Of a stretch of 25,039 nt of DNA, positions 9,655 to 18,931 are shown piece after piece. Location: assembly GCA_001579985.1 (NCBI GenBank), contig LRSR01001323.1, positions 1-25,039 of the forward strand. Reading direction: 5' to 3'. Each line of letters begins with the position of its first letter. Position 1 is the first letter of the stretch. The notes beneath the pieces were generated by a model. The model saw only the letters and a program-made list of their open reading frames with translations. It was not told the origin of the DNA and did not search any database. The DNA comes from Hypsibius dujardini (taxonomy: Eukaryota > Tardigrada > Eutardigrada > Parachela > Hypsibiidae). The translations under genes and the position numbers were made by a program.

Positions 9655-10528
9655 ATGTCCCATCCCACGTATAAACTCACCTACTTTGACGCTCGCGGTG
9701 TGGCCGAGGCCGTGCGGTTTGTCTTTGCCTACGCCAAGGTACCCTTTGAGGATGTGCGGATCTCTCACGATTCTCCCGCGGATTGGCCGGCGCTCAAGCC
9801 CAAAACGCCCTTTCGACAGCTTCCTTACCTGGAGATTGACGGAGAAGCGTATGGGCAGAGTGCGGCCTTCACGCGGCTAGTGGCCAAAAAGTACAATTTA
9901 GCCGGCACCACCGACGAGGAGCAGGCTCATGTCGACGCCATTGCCGATTATATAAAAGGTAATTTCTCTTAAGTTTTTTTATAGTTACCCATATTAGTGT
10001 ACAGTTTTATTGTCTAAACTAATTTCAAATATAAGCCATTTTATAATTAACGTTTAACTCGTTCTCAATCAAACTCCAAGATGTCGTGTCAGTTCTAAAG
10101 TAATTTCTCCTAATTTGTATATGTGTTATTATATTTATTTATATTTATTATTATTATTTGTATATATTTGTCGTTTAGTTGTTTTATCTTGTTGTCTAAC
10201 AGATATTTGGAACTCCATCTACAAGTTTTGGATGGAACCGGACGCGGAGAAGAAGGAGAAGCTCCGCGATGAATACTTCAAAACAGGTTTGGTCGAGCAC
10301 CTCGACGTGCTGGAAAGCCATTTGAACGGCTACGGAAAGGGAAAGTTCTTTGTTCCGTCCGGCGTCACTTGGGCGGACTTTGTGGTGGCTACTTTCGCTT
10401 TCACACTGCAAAAGCATTTCCCCGCCACCCTGGAGCAGCGTGAAGCGTTGAAGGCCCACATGGAAAGAGTAAACAACCTGCCTGGCATCAAGGAATGGAT
10501 TGCCAAACGCCCTCAAACTCAAAACTGA
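9655..10528 (+). CDS. Sigma-class glutathione S-transferase, gene 4 of tandem array
   Basis: Exons are 9655-9958 and 10203-10528, with a 244-base phase-1 GT-AG intron (9959-10202), giving 209 residues. Tyr10, Trp44, Lys48, Gln55, cis-Pro57, Gln68 and Ser69 form the expected glutathione site. The loop before Trp44 reads ISHDSPAD, against IPWSSPTD in gene 3. The C-terminal domain is identical to that of gene 3 until the tail (RPQTQN against RPQTDD). About nine silent changes occur in each exon, so the two exons have diverged for the same time; amino-acid change is concentrated in exon 1. Role as for its paralogues: glutathione transferase or isomerase in the cytosol. The upstream flank (about 9312-9654) is alike to that of gene 3, so the two may be similarly regulated. 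Confidence 0.94.
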
Positions 10529-10624
10529 TTCCTTTCTTCACTTTATACAAGACAATGATTGTTCTTTTTTATGCCGTAGATTAAACTAAAACACGGCGTT
10601 CTTATTTTCCCGTATGTCCTTAAA

Positions 10625-10630
10625 AATAAA
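10625..10630 (+). terminator. Polyadenylation signal candidate of GST gene 4
   Basis: AATAAA, 97 bases after the stop codon. Motif match only. Confidence 0.4.
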
Positions 10631-10799
10631 CCGAGATCGGCGGTCTAGTTTCCGTAGGATTTTTCCGATTTTTCCGAAATCACCGAACTTGTCTCAAAGC
10701 CTCCAGATAGTTTCATATGCGTGTCACAATTTGTCTTCCTGTGAGCGGTTTCGGATAACGAAGCAACACTACTCGAATCAGATGCGAGCACAAGCAGCC

Positions 10800-11560
10800 C
10801 GGTAGGTGAACGGTAGTTGCCTGTGTACGGACGGTTAGTCTGGTTTAGGAACAGCTCTTTGTGGTTAATTAATGAGCGGTAGAAGAGGAGGACTACCGGT
10901 CCGCTATCAGTTAGACGAACGGTCAGCAAGGGTGCTGGAAAGGTAGCGCAGGTGGATGCCAGACACTCATTATGCGTAGACGACCAGTCAGGGACGGTTG
11001 GTCCACGTGGTGGATCGTTTTAAGTTAGTCGGACAGTCAGAATGCTTACTGGAAACTCAGTATGAATAAACGGCCAGCGCGGGTAGTACACAGTAATCCG
11101 AGGGTGGACCGTCAAACGGGAACTGGACGGTCGTTGGAGTAGGGGTCGTTGAAGCCACTCGATAAATCGTCCGTCGAGCCAACGGATGGAGCTTGACCGT
11201 TGTAGACGGTCGGTTCAGGCCATGGATCGTGAGTTCGTTTGGTGGATCGTTACTCCGGACGGTGGAAGCTCGCTCAAAGTGGTGGACCATTAGTCCGAGA
11301 CAGTTAGTCGAGTAGCAGTCGGTTAACATAATCAACCGTCTGTCTAGTCAAATGGATGGAGGTTGACCGTTGTAGACGGTCGGTTCAGGCCGTGAACGGT
11401 GAGTCTACTGGGTAGACCGTTATTCCGGACGGTGGGAATTTATACAGAGTGGACGGTCAGTCCGAAATGGTTGGTTGCCTAGTCCGAGTGACCGACCACC
11501 ACTCTTGCGGACCGTCCACCACTTCGACCGACATTCGGTTATTGAAGAAATCAAAATCGT
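10800..11560. repeat. GACCGT/ACGGTC-rich degenerate repeat block, copy B
   Basis: Positions 11180-11560 match 8600-8990 in order and orientation. Positions 10800-11180 hold more of the same words but have no clear counterpart in unit A. Non-coding. Confidence 0.6.
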
Positions 11561-11655
11561 TTGGCAAATTAGCTAAAACGCGTTCGATAACGGAAAAATC
11601 TTCCATTCAGTGCTGGAATTGTTCAAGCAGCTTGCAAAAGCATCAGTAATTCAGT

Positions 11656-11665
11656 ATCACGTGAT
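11656..11665. promoter_or_regulatory. Palindromic E-box upstream of GST gene 5
   Basis: The perfect 10-base palindrome ATCACGTGAT contains the CACGTG E-box bound by basic helix-loop-helix-zipper factors. It lies about 142 bases before the TATA box and 260 bases before the start codon of gene 5. Function is inferred from the motif only. Confidence 0.35.
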
Positions 11666-11806
11666 GCTACAATCGAATAAGACCGGGCTCATTCAGAGTC
11701 TCTCCGTCCGCCCCGTTGTGCAAACTTCCGGTTCATATATTACACTGCAAAACAACTATATCAATGCTAGGGAGGGGGAAAATGTCTCATCATCTCTCTT
11801 AACACC

Positions 11807-11814
11807 TATAAAAG
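11807..11814 (+). promoter_or_regulatory. TATA box of GST gene 5
   Basis: TATAAAAG, a full consensus, 111 bases before the ATG at 11925. Spacing resembles that of the TATA candidate of gene 1. Confidence 0.5.
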
Positions 11815-11924
11815 ACTTGCATTTTTCAAACGATGCGCTTGGTGTGCACAGAAACAGTTTCTCTCCATTTACTTTTGCTCGTCGTTTCGGCAGTTTTTGA
11901 AGCCCCTTGACGTTTGAGAAAAAA

Positions 11925-12904
11925 ATGCCGTCTTCCCAGCCGAATTACAACTACAAGCTCACCTACTTTGACGCGAGGGGAGCCGCGGAGTTGTCGCGAT
12001 TTATTTTGGCCTACGCCGGAGTGCCGTATCAGGACATTCGGGTGCCGCGTGACCAATGGGCCGCCTTGAAGCCGAAAACGCTCTTCCGGCAACTTCCCTT
12101 TTTGGAGATTGACGGACGGCCCTTCGGACAGAGCGTGGCATTCGCGAGGCTCCTGGCGAAAAAGTACAACCTAGCCGGAGCTACGGATGAAGAACAGGCC
12201 CATGTCGATGCCATAATTGATTATCAAAAAGGTGAGTTTTGAATGGGACAAGAATTCGAAATTCCGTCACACGGTCTTTCCATAATTATAATTTCTCAGT
12301 GAATTGAAGTTAAGCAGCACAAATTGATTTGTCAAAATGATTTGCCTTTAATTGAACATGTGTTGCAAAATAAAATAAAATCACTTGATTGATTGGGATT
12401 ACATTGTCGAGCTTGACCGAAAATAAAGGAGTGCTATTTGTTAAAAGAGGCTGAGTTAGCTGAATCTACTCAAAACACACTTTAACTCTCTAAGTGAATT
12501 AAATCAAGTTCATCACTTTGAAGGTGGAAGCCGCAGTACAAGTGAGTGTTGTGATGAGAAACACCTTTGGGGCATTTCTATTCATTACAGATATGACGCA
12601 GGCTATCAGAAAGTGGCACATGGAAAAGGATGAGGCAGTGAAGGCCACCTTGCAGGAGGAATATTTTCGGACGACTGCTCCCGAGCATTTAGACGTGCTG
12701 CAAAGCCATCTCAAGGGGCACTTCTTCGCTTCCTCCGGTGTGACCTTCGCGGACTTTGCTATTGCTATTTTTCTAGGGAATATGCTACGACGTAATGCAG
12801 CAGCGCTAGATAAACATGCAGCTCTTAAGGAGCATCTGGAACGGGTCAACAGTTTGCCCGGTATTAAGGAGTGGATTGCTCGTCGTCCGGAGACGGAGAA
12901 TTAA
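11925..12904 (+). CDS. Sigma-class glutathione S-transferase, gene 5 of tandem array
   Basis: Exons are 11925-12231 and 12591-12904, with a 359-base phase-1 GT-AG intron (12232-12590), giving 206 residues. The ATG at 11925 is the first in frame; the frame runs further upstream but has no earlier ATG. The N terminus is four residues longer than in its paralogues, so the catalytic Tyr is Tyr14 (NYKLTYFDARG). Glutathione-site residues are Trp45, Lys49, Gln56, cis-Pro58, Gln69 and Ser70. Differences: PKTLF replaces PKTPF, and the C-terminal domain lacks the YGKG insert before the strand that leads to SGVTFADF. It ends RPETEN. It is clearly a sigma GST but the most diverged of genes 2-5. Role: glutathione transferase or isomerase in the cytosol. 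Confidence 0.93.
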
Positions 12905-14635
12905 TATTGATTGCACGCTAGTTGGAGATGCTTAAAGTGCACAATGTGGTGAAAACCTTGCTTTAACCGAGTTACGCCATCTTACTCGGCCTACGTATGG
13001 AGTCATGCATTGAACGAGTTAAATGGCTTAACTTGGTTAGTTGAAGGTTTTTACTAACTTGTATAGTAGCAGCATATTCCATAGATTTATATGTAATTAA
13101 CATAAACAGGAATACACAAATACTGTAATATACATTTGTAATATCCATATGGTAATATATATAGCAATATATATAGTACAGTACCATACCGGGTTCGGGA
13201 ATGCTCATTACCATCACTCATTTTGCCGTTGGATTGTACCCCTACTCGTGTACGACCAGCGGAAGCTGGAAAACCACTGCTGAATTTGCCGAGCTCTACT
13301 CGGAAACCAATGCTGGGGTCCTTCAACGCGCTGCGAGGCAAACCGTCATTCTTTGTGGCGGTGATGTTTGATATATTTGAGAGGCTGCTAAACAACGGGT
13401 CGTTATCCCATTGGATGATTGGTTTCGAGAAAAACCCATTTGAAGTAGCCAGAGTGAAAAAATCCAAAAATCACTTTTTGACGCAATGATATACAGGGGT
13501 CACCACGAACATTGAATAGTTTTGAAACGGTGGCCACGTAAACTGAGCGCAACTGACGCTAACCTCAGAAATGACAAAACGCCACACCTGAAGCCTAAAT
13601 TAAGTTTATGATAAAAACTAATTTTTAATCTCACGTAGGAAGCCTTCCTGGGGTCGCTGACTAAAATGGCCGATTTTGCTTTTTAACACGGGCTCAGTGG
13701 GTTGATTGCTTCATTGCTTGATTATGTTAGTGAATCCTTTGAAATTCTGCCTTTCCATCAAGTGGTTCTAGAGGCAGTGTAGCAAACAAAGTAACCCTAA
13801 AAGGATAACTCATAAAATGGTTGCTTTCTATCAAACTCAAAATGTTGTAGGGGCGGAAATGAAACGATGTTAATGTGTAGAAAGTACTTGCTTTCGCACT
13901 TTTGCGCGAATTATTTTTTCTCAAAAATTTCCTGCTGCATTTCAAGAACCAATAGAACGTGGTTTTTATAGAGAAACTATGTCATGATAACTTACAATGA
14001 GCGGTTTTTCGTTTAAGCTCCAAATACGATTGGCGGAACTTTTCGGCTTAAGTTGGCTGGTACAAAAGTACCACTTTCAGGACAAAATTCCTCAGCTCAA
14101 AAGCTCAGTTATTGTCAGATTCGTTTCAAATCAACTCAGTTTCCGATCTGGCGACCTAACGGCTCGTTTTGTTTCGTAGCCTCTCAATATTTCAATTAAC
14201 TACAGGGTCCACCGCAAACGCTGACTTAATTTGGAATGGGTCTCAAACTTTTTGCATTACTCAAACCCCTTAAATTCTTTCCCTTAAAGTAGATGTCGAG
14301 GTCAGTTGACTTTCATACAAATTTTAGTTTTAAGAGATTCAATGAAAACTGTTAGCCTCGATGCTCTTTCTGTAAATTTAGTAGTTTTGAGCCTGCCATA
14401 TTCGGCCAGAATCTGGCCGTTTTCATCAAGAATATATATTTCTCAATCACATTTCACGGAAAATTGCTTAGTACATTTTCACACTAGGCGGCAGCACCAC
14501 CGAAACAACCCCTCAATCAAGGTCAATGCGGTTTGCATTTCAATAAATTTAGCTATTATTTAATTGTTTTATGGGCATAGAAAAGATAATTTTTAAATCA
14601 TGTTTCATTGTAGGAGTTGTTTTTACTAAGGTTTT
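12905..14635. other. Gene-poor spacer between GST array and 5S genes
   Basis: A/T-rich with no recognisable gene, tRNA or clear transposon ends. A short segment near 13170-13225 faintly resembles 15150-15225 (CGGGTTCGgGAaTGCT-like words). Direct words TACAGGG(G)TC-ACC occur near 13492 and 14203 but could not be developed into an element. Confidence 0.45.
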
Positions 14636-14753
14636 GCCTGCGACCATACCACGTAGAATGCTCCCGATCCCGTTCGATCTCGGAAGATAAGCTGCGTCGG
14701 GCCCGGTTAGTACTTAGATGGGTGACCGCTTGGGAACACCGGGTGTTGCAGGC
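14636..14753 (+). rRNA. 5S ribosomal RNA, + copy
   Basis: The 118-base sequence folds as 5S rRNA: the ends GCCTGCGAC and GTTGCAGGC pair as helix I. The internal polymerase III promoter is visible as the A box (around GAAGATAAGCTGCGTC) and the C box (TTAGTACTTAGATGGGTGAC). T-runs at 14759-14762 and 14767-14771 would serve as the terminator. The copy at 15001-15118 on the minus strand is identical over all 118 bases. Open frames crossing it are spurious. Confidence 0.97.
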
Positions 14754-14771
14754 ATTTCTTTTCCCATTTTT
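14754..14771 (+). terminator. Polymerase III terminator of the + 5S gene
   Basis: Two T-runs (TTTT, then TTTTT) within 18 bases after the mature 3' end; the same arrangement follows the minus copy (14983-15000). Confidence 0.7.
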
Positions 14772-15000
14772 CTTCTACAGGCTTGTTGGTCTACAATCCG
14801 AGCCTAATAATTTTATTTTGCACTGGATTATGCAAAGGTGCAGTTTATGAGGCCAAGCAAGCATGGTTAAAGGACGGACGGACAAAATACTCATGCGAGA
14901 TTTAAATTCCCCCAAAAATTGTGAGGACAATGTACTGCTAAAATTATTAGGTTCAGATTGTAAACCAACAAGCCTGTAGAAGAAAAATGGGAAAAGAAAT

Positions 15001-15118
15001 GCCTGCAACACCCGGTGTTCCCAAGCGGTCACCCATCTAAGTACTAACCGGGCCCGACGCAGCTTATCTTCCGAGATCGAACGGGATCGGGAGCATTCTA
15101 CGTGGTATGGTCGCAGGC
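15001..15118 (-). rRNA. 5S ribosomal RNA, minus copy
   Basis: Identical to the + copy over 118 bases, with the same helix I ends, A box, C box and downstream T-runs. It faces the + copy tail to tail, so transcription of the two converges on the 123-base loop. With no promoter damage visible, both could be active. Confidence 0.97.
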
Positions 15119-16018
15119 GAAATTTTACTTGTAATTTGACCTCCGGTGAAGGGTGTACATGTACTGTACCTGTATACATATCGGGTTCGAGAGTGCTTTT
15201 GAGACAAATTTTGCCACACTCCCGCGCGCAGATTGTCCACATTAAAGAGAAAATGTTAACTCTAGTTTCTTTCTACATCTAAGAGCTACAAAATGTGTGC
15301 TCATATGTGTGTTCTAAAACTCATCGTGGCCTTGCTGTTATATTTTGTGGACTCTGGTGGCCCAGCGCAGTACGAAATAGTATTGTTTATTCGCGTGAAA
15401 CTCCAACAAACCGCTCTTGCGCATCATGCTTCCTCTTATAAAACAAATGTGAAACAGCTATTGTTAAGGTCTCAGATTAGGCTACCTCGAGCCACAAACT
15501 CAACTCGATCACATTGTTGGTTTTCTATGAAGGTTCCAATCTTGATGACTCCTCAAATTTGCCTAAATTGTCGTATCTCCATTCCCATTCATTCCGATTC
15601 AGTTTGTATTTTCGCATCTTCTAGTTTCAACCTAATTTAATTTGTGTGACAAGCCGACATCTTACAGTCAGCCCCAAGAAGAACTTTGCTTGCACAACAC
15701 AGGCTGCTTGCGCATAGAGAGAGATGAGGTGCGACAGGTGTAGCAATAAAATATCTTCGATATCAAGAGATGCAAGTAATTAGCCGTCCTCACCGTCAGC
15801 GTGACAATCTGCTAGACCTCGTACTTGGCCTTTCGGAATTGGATCCGATGTCACAGGCATTTCGGAGGTCTTCCCCAAGGTCGGAGTGATTGTCTTCACG
15901 CTGCAAATTATCCTCGATCCCATTTTATTCACCTTGACGTTGCGGCCGCTGTGACAAGCCATTCAAGACCTCTTCCGAGGTGCCAGGAGGTCTTAATGGA
16001 TCGGTCTGTCTACTATAA
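15119..16018. other. Spacer with one weak coding-like segment
   Basis: No recognised gene. On the minus strand 15780-15962 is a 60-codon open frame starting with ATG, with coding-like codon choice and a GACGGTGAGG donor-like site near its end. It matches no family I know. Confidence 0.35.
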
Positions 16019-16029
16019 TTGCTATCGCC

Positions 16030-16345
16030 TAACATTACTATTTCTATTACTAACACTACTGTTATTATCATTACTATTACTATTACTGACATTGCTGTTA
16101 TATGCATTACTATTACTGACACTACTGTTATTACCATTACTTTTACTATTACTGACATTATTATTATAAGCATCACGATTACTGACATCACTTTTATCAT
16201 TACTGACATTACTGTTATCATTACTTTTACTATTACTGACATTACTATTATAAGCATCACAATTACTGACATTACTGTTATTATCATTGCTGTTATTATC
16301 ATTACTATTAATATTACGGATATTATTATTATAAGCGTTACTATT
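16030..16345. repeat. Degenerate ATT/ACT-type repeat array
   Basis: About 300 bases built from ATTACTGACATTACTGTTAT-like words with periods of 6-24 bases. It stays open in several frames, giving low-complexity Ile/Thr or Asn/Ser peptides that are artefacts. Confidence 0.85.
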
Positions 16346-16667
16346 TTTTGTTATCAAACAAATTACTTTTCAATGAGCAAAAGTTACATCAGAGCATCTA
16401 ACACTGTTATACTTGTAATTACCGTTATTATATCATGGTCATAAATATCGTCATAAATACTGTTATACTGGTACTATACTGCCTCATTACTGATATTGCT
16501 AACGATTATTATTGTAATAAATTAGGATTTTCGAACGCTGTGCTTCATCCAGACAAAAGTCCACTCTTTCCAAGGGGCTTTTTTTCGTAAAAGTTCCTCG
16601 CTTGCTTTTCTATTTTTGATGATTTTTGTTTCGCCGAAATCTGTGGAGTGGTATAACAAAGTTTAAA

Positions 16668-16766
16668 CGTAAAATAATACACGTACTTTCCTCCACCTTT
16701 TTATTGGCGTAATTATTGCAGCAAAGTGTCTGTTAACCAACACCACACACGCACCCACCACGGCAT
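16668..16766. repeat. Direct repeat R1 downstream of fructose-bisphosphatase
   Basis: A 99-base segment, about 97 percent identical to 16882-16981. The pair brackets a copied piece of the fructose-bisphosphatase gene. Both share the word GGCGTAATTA and end in CACCACGGCAT. Confidence 0.88.
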
Positions 16767-16834
16767 TCGTAGAGCAGTCGCAACTGCAAGAACAAAACCG
16801 TCACACAGACAGACAGACAGAGGGGCGGATATAA

Positions 16835-16881
<47 letters not shown>
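16763..16881 (-). pseudogene. Copied fragment of fructose-bisphosphatase intron 6 / exon 7
   Basis: Read on the minus strand it holds the end of intron 6 with its CAGA/TCTG repeat, the acceptor TTGCAG, and the first 21 bases of exon 7 (codons for LRLLYEC). It then breaks into R1 at the four-base overlap GCAT. The parent segment is 17324 to about 17410. It lacks the rest of exon 7, so it is not a functional copy, although the acceptor looks intact. Confidence 0.85.
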
Positions 16882-16882
<1 letters not shown>

Positions 16883-16981
16883 GTAAAATAATACGCGTAC
16901 TTTCCTCCACCTTCTTTATTGGCGTAATTAATGCAGCAAAGTGTCTGTTAACCAACACCACACACGCACCCACCACGGCAT
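16882..16981. repeat. Direct repeat R2 downstream of fructose-bisphosphatase
   Basis: Second copy of R1. It is followed directly by unique sequence running into the 3' side of the fructose-bisphosphatase gene, so it may be the original location. Confidence 0.88.
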
Positions 16982-17149
16982 GAAAGGCACACAATCATGA
17001 GAAAACAATTACAGATAAAATAACGAAACAACGCCAGCGTTTCATGTCAAGTCACGCTTATTCAAAGAGAAAGCATATTTTAATGAGCTTCAATGACATT
17101 AACCAAGATATACTCGAAACCTAACAAGATACCAAATCGAGCAAGACAA

Positions 17150-18021
17150 TCAAGCGTCATTCGCGTGCTTCTTATACAGTTCCAGCACGTCCTCCACGTC
17201 GAGGCGTGAGCCCAAGAAGATGGGAGTCCGCTCGTGGATGGACTTGGGCTGGACGTCCAGAATGGGACCGTGACCGGTGGTCGCCAGTCCGCCGGCGTTC
17301 TCAATGATGAAGGCAATCGGATTGCATTCGTAGAGCAGTCGCAACTGCAAGAACAAAACCGTCACACAGACAGACATAGGGACAGATATACAGACAGACA
17401 GACAGACAGGCAGACAGGCAAACAGACAAGCAGGCAGACAAACAGACAGACAGACAGGCAGGCAGACTGACAGACAGGCAGACAGAAAGTCACACAGGTG
17501 GGGATATACAGTCTAGCGTTGTCAAATCAGGAGCCCGACCGTAGGACAGGTGGTTAAGAGCAGTAGTTTCTTGTTGACAGAAAGTCTCAAGTCCTAACAG
17601 CAACGAACCTTTCCCTTCGGAGTGTCCTTCGTAGCCGGGTACAAAAAGATCCCTCCGTAGCCTAAAGCCGACGCAAAATTATTAAGTTTAATTATCGAAT
17701 CCGACGAACCGGCTAGCCGTAGTCACAAAATATGTACGTACATAAAGTTCGGTGAACATCCGCGACCATGGATCCGACGTAACGCGCGCCATAGGCTTTC
17801 CCCGTCTGAAAGGAATACAAAGGCACGTTCATAAAGACTGTTGACGGACAGTCCGAGTTAAATTTTTAGGCGTCTGTCAGCCATCAGCCGGTTTGCCCCT
17901 CCATCTAGCCGCCTGCCTGTGCCATTGTCTGTGTGTCTGTGTGTCTGTGTGTCTGTGTGTCTGTGTGTCTGTGTGTGTGTATGTCTGTCTGTGTGTCTGT
18001 GTGTCTATGTGTCTGTGTGTA

Positions 18022-18058
<37 letters not shown>

Positions 18059-18898
18059 GAAAACCTCTTCTGTTGGCAAAAATTACCTTGGGGAACTTTT
18101 TGCTTTCGACGTATTCCCGTGTCGGGGCGTCCCAGACCGCGGCATAACCCTCGTTGATGCTATACGTATTGCCACGCTCTTTACATTGCATGTTCGGATG
18201 GGACAGAATGAACTCTCCCACGGAGGAGTCGAGGGTGAAGCCGTGCGATCCGTTTCCGACGGAAATGACAATCATTGTGGCGGATCCATAGACGGCGTAC
18301 CCGGCAGCCACAATCTGTCGACCCGGCTGGAGGGCGTCCGCGTCCGTCGCTTTCCCCGTCGAAATCTAATCAAATAAATTGGAAAATTATAATAAATTAC
18401 CTCTTTTAAAAAAAACAAAATTGCTGAAATTATTTTGACCTTGCGATATATGGAAAAGATGGTGCCAATGGAGACGAGACAGTCGATGTTGGAAGATCCA
18501 TCCAGCGGATCGAAGCAGACAATGTATTTGCCGTTCTGATCGGCGTCCACTTCGATGGCTCGCTCGTCTTCCTCCGACACCAGCAGACAGGTTGTGCAGC
18601 TCGACGTCAACATGTTGATCATCAGTTCGTTCGAAACTTCATCCAGCTTCTTCACCTGCTCCCCTTGAACGTTCTCCTCCCCGGACATTCCATATCTAAG
18701 AGTGAAATTGTAGGCCAAAAAGTATCGGAAAAGGATCTTATCAATCAATCAATTCATCAGTCGTTTGCTACAAGATGTACCTTACAAGTTAAATCAAGTT
18801 GGCTTCTAAAATCAATCAATCAATCAGTCAATCAGTCAATCAATCAATCAATCTGTCAATCAATCAATCAATCTATCAATCAACCGATCAATCAATCA

Positions 18899-18931
<33 letters not shown>

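Larger units (their letters stand above)
9311..11608. repeat. Segmental duplication unit B (carries GST gene 4)
   Basis: Partner of 5293-9022 in direct orientation. The promoter-side flank, both exons, the intron, the 3' UTR and the GACCGT-rich tract keep the same order. It lacks the two intronic transposons of unit A, so it preserves the ancestral intron layout. Confidence 0.82.
10529..11924. other. Spacer, GST genes 4-5
   Basis: Holds the gene 4 3' UTR, a long tract of degenerate GACCGT words, an E-box palindrome and the TATA box of gene 5. The open frames here have no coding character. Confidence 0.5.
14636..15118. repeat. Large inverted repeat made of two convergent 5S units
   Basis: Arms are 14636-14815 and 14939-15118 (180 bases each: 118 of gene, identical, then 62 of 3' flank with three differences). 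The loop of 123 bases is unique. Homology stops abruptly at the 5' end of both 5S genes, so the repeated unit is gene plus 3' flank. Confidence 0.93.

Noticed and set aside
5642-10528. Gene conversion of exon 2 as the reason for its identical protein in genes 3 and 4
   Set aside because: About nine silent differences are present in exon 2, as many as in exon 1, so a recent conversion of exon 2 alone does not fit.
14816-14938. Small RNA gene in the loop between the 5S genes (AATTTTTGG on the minus strand resembles an Sm site)
   Set aside because: No spliced-leader or U-snRNA sequence that I know is present, and one short A/U motif is not enough. The linkage of 5S and spliced-leader genes seen in some nematodes is not supported here.
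13170-15225. Possible repeat pair around 13170-13225 and 15150-15225
   Set aside because: Only scattered short words match; alignment by eye was not convincing.
14617-15242. Two open frames on opposite strands sharing a 60-residue peptide
   Set aside because: They are translations of the two inverted 5S rRNA units, not proteins.
16019-16444. Isoleucine/threonine-rich + frame and asparagine/serine-rich minus frame
   Set aside because: Both come from the ATT/ACT repeat array.
17535-17600. tRNA-like stretch in fructose-bisphosphatase intron 6 (AGGTGGTTAAGAGC with CTCAAGTCC)
   Set aside because: The words recall the D arm and B box of a tRNA, but no acceptor stem or anticodon stem of sufficient pairing could be built. 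At most a degraded tRNA-derived repeat.
17919-18377. Cysteine/valine-rich + frame opposite fructose-bisphosphatase exon 4
   Set aside because: TGTC repeat followed by the antisense of a real exon.
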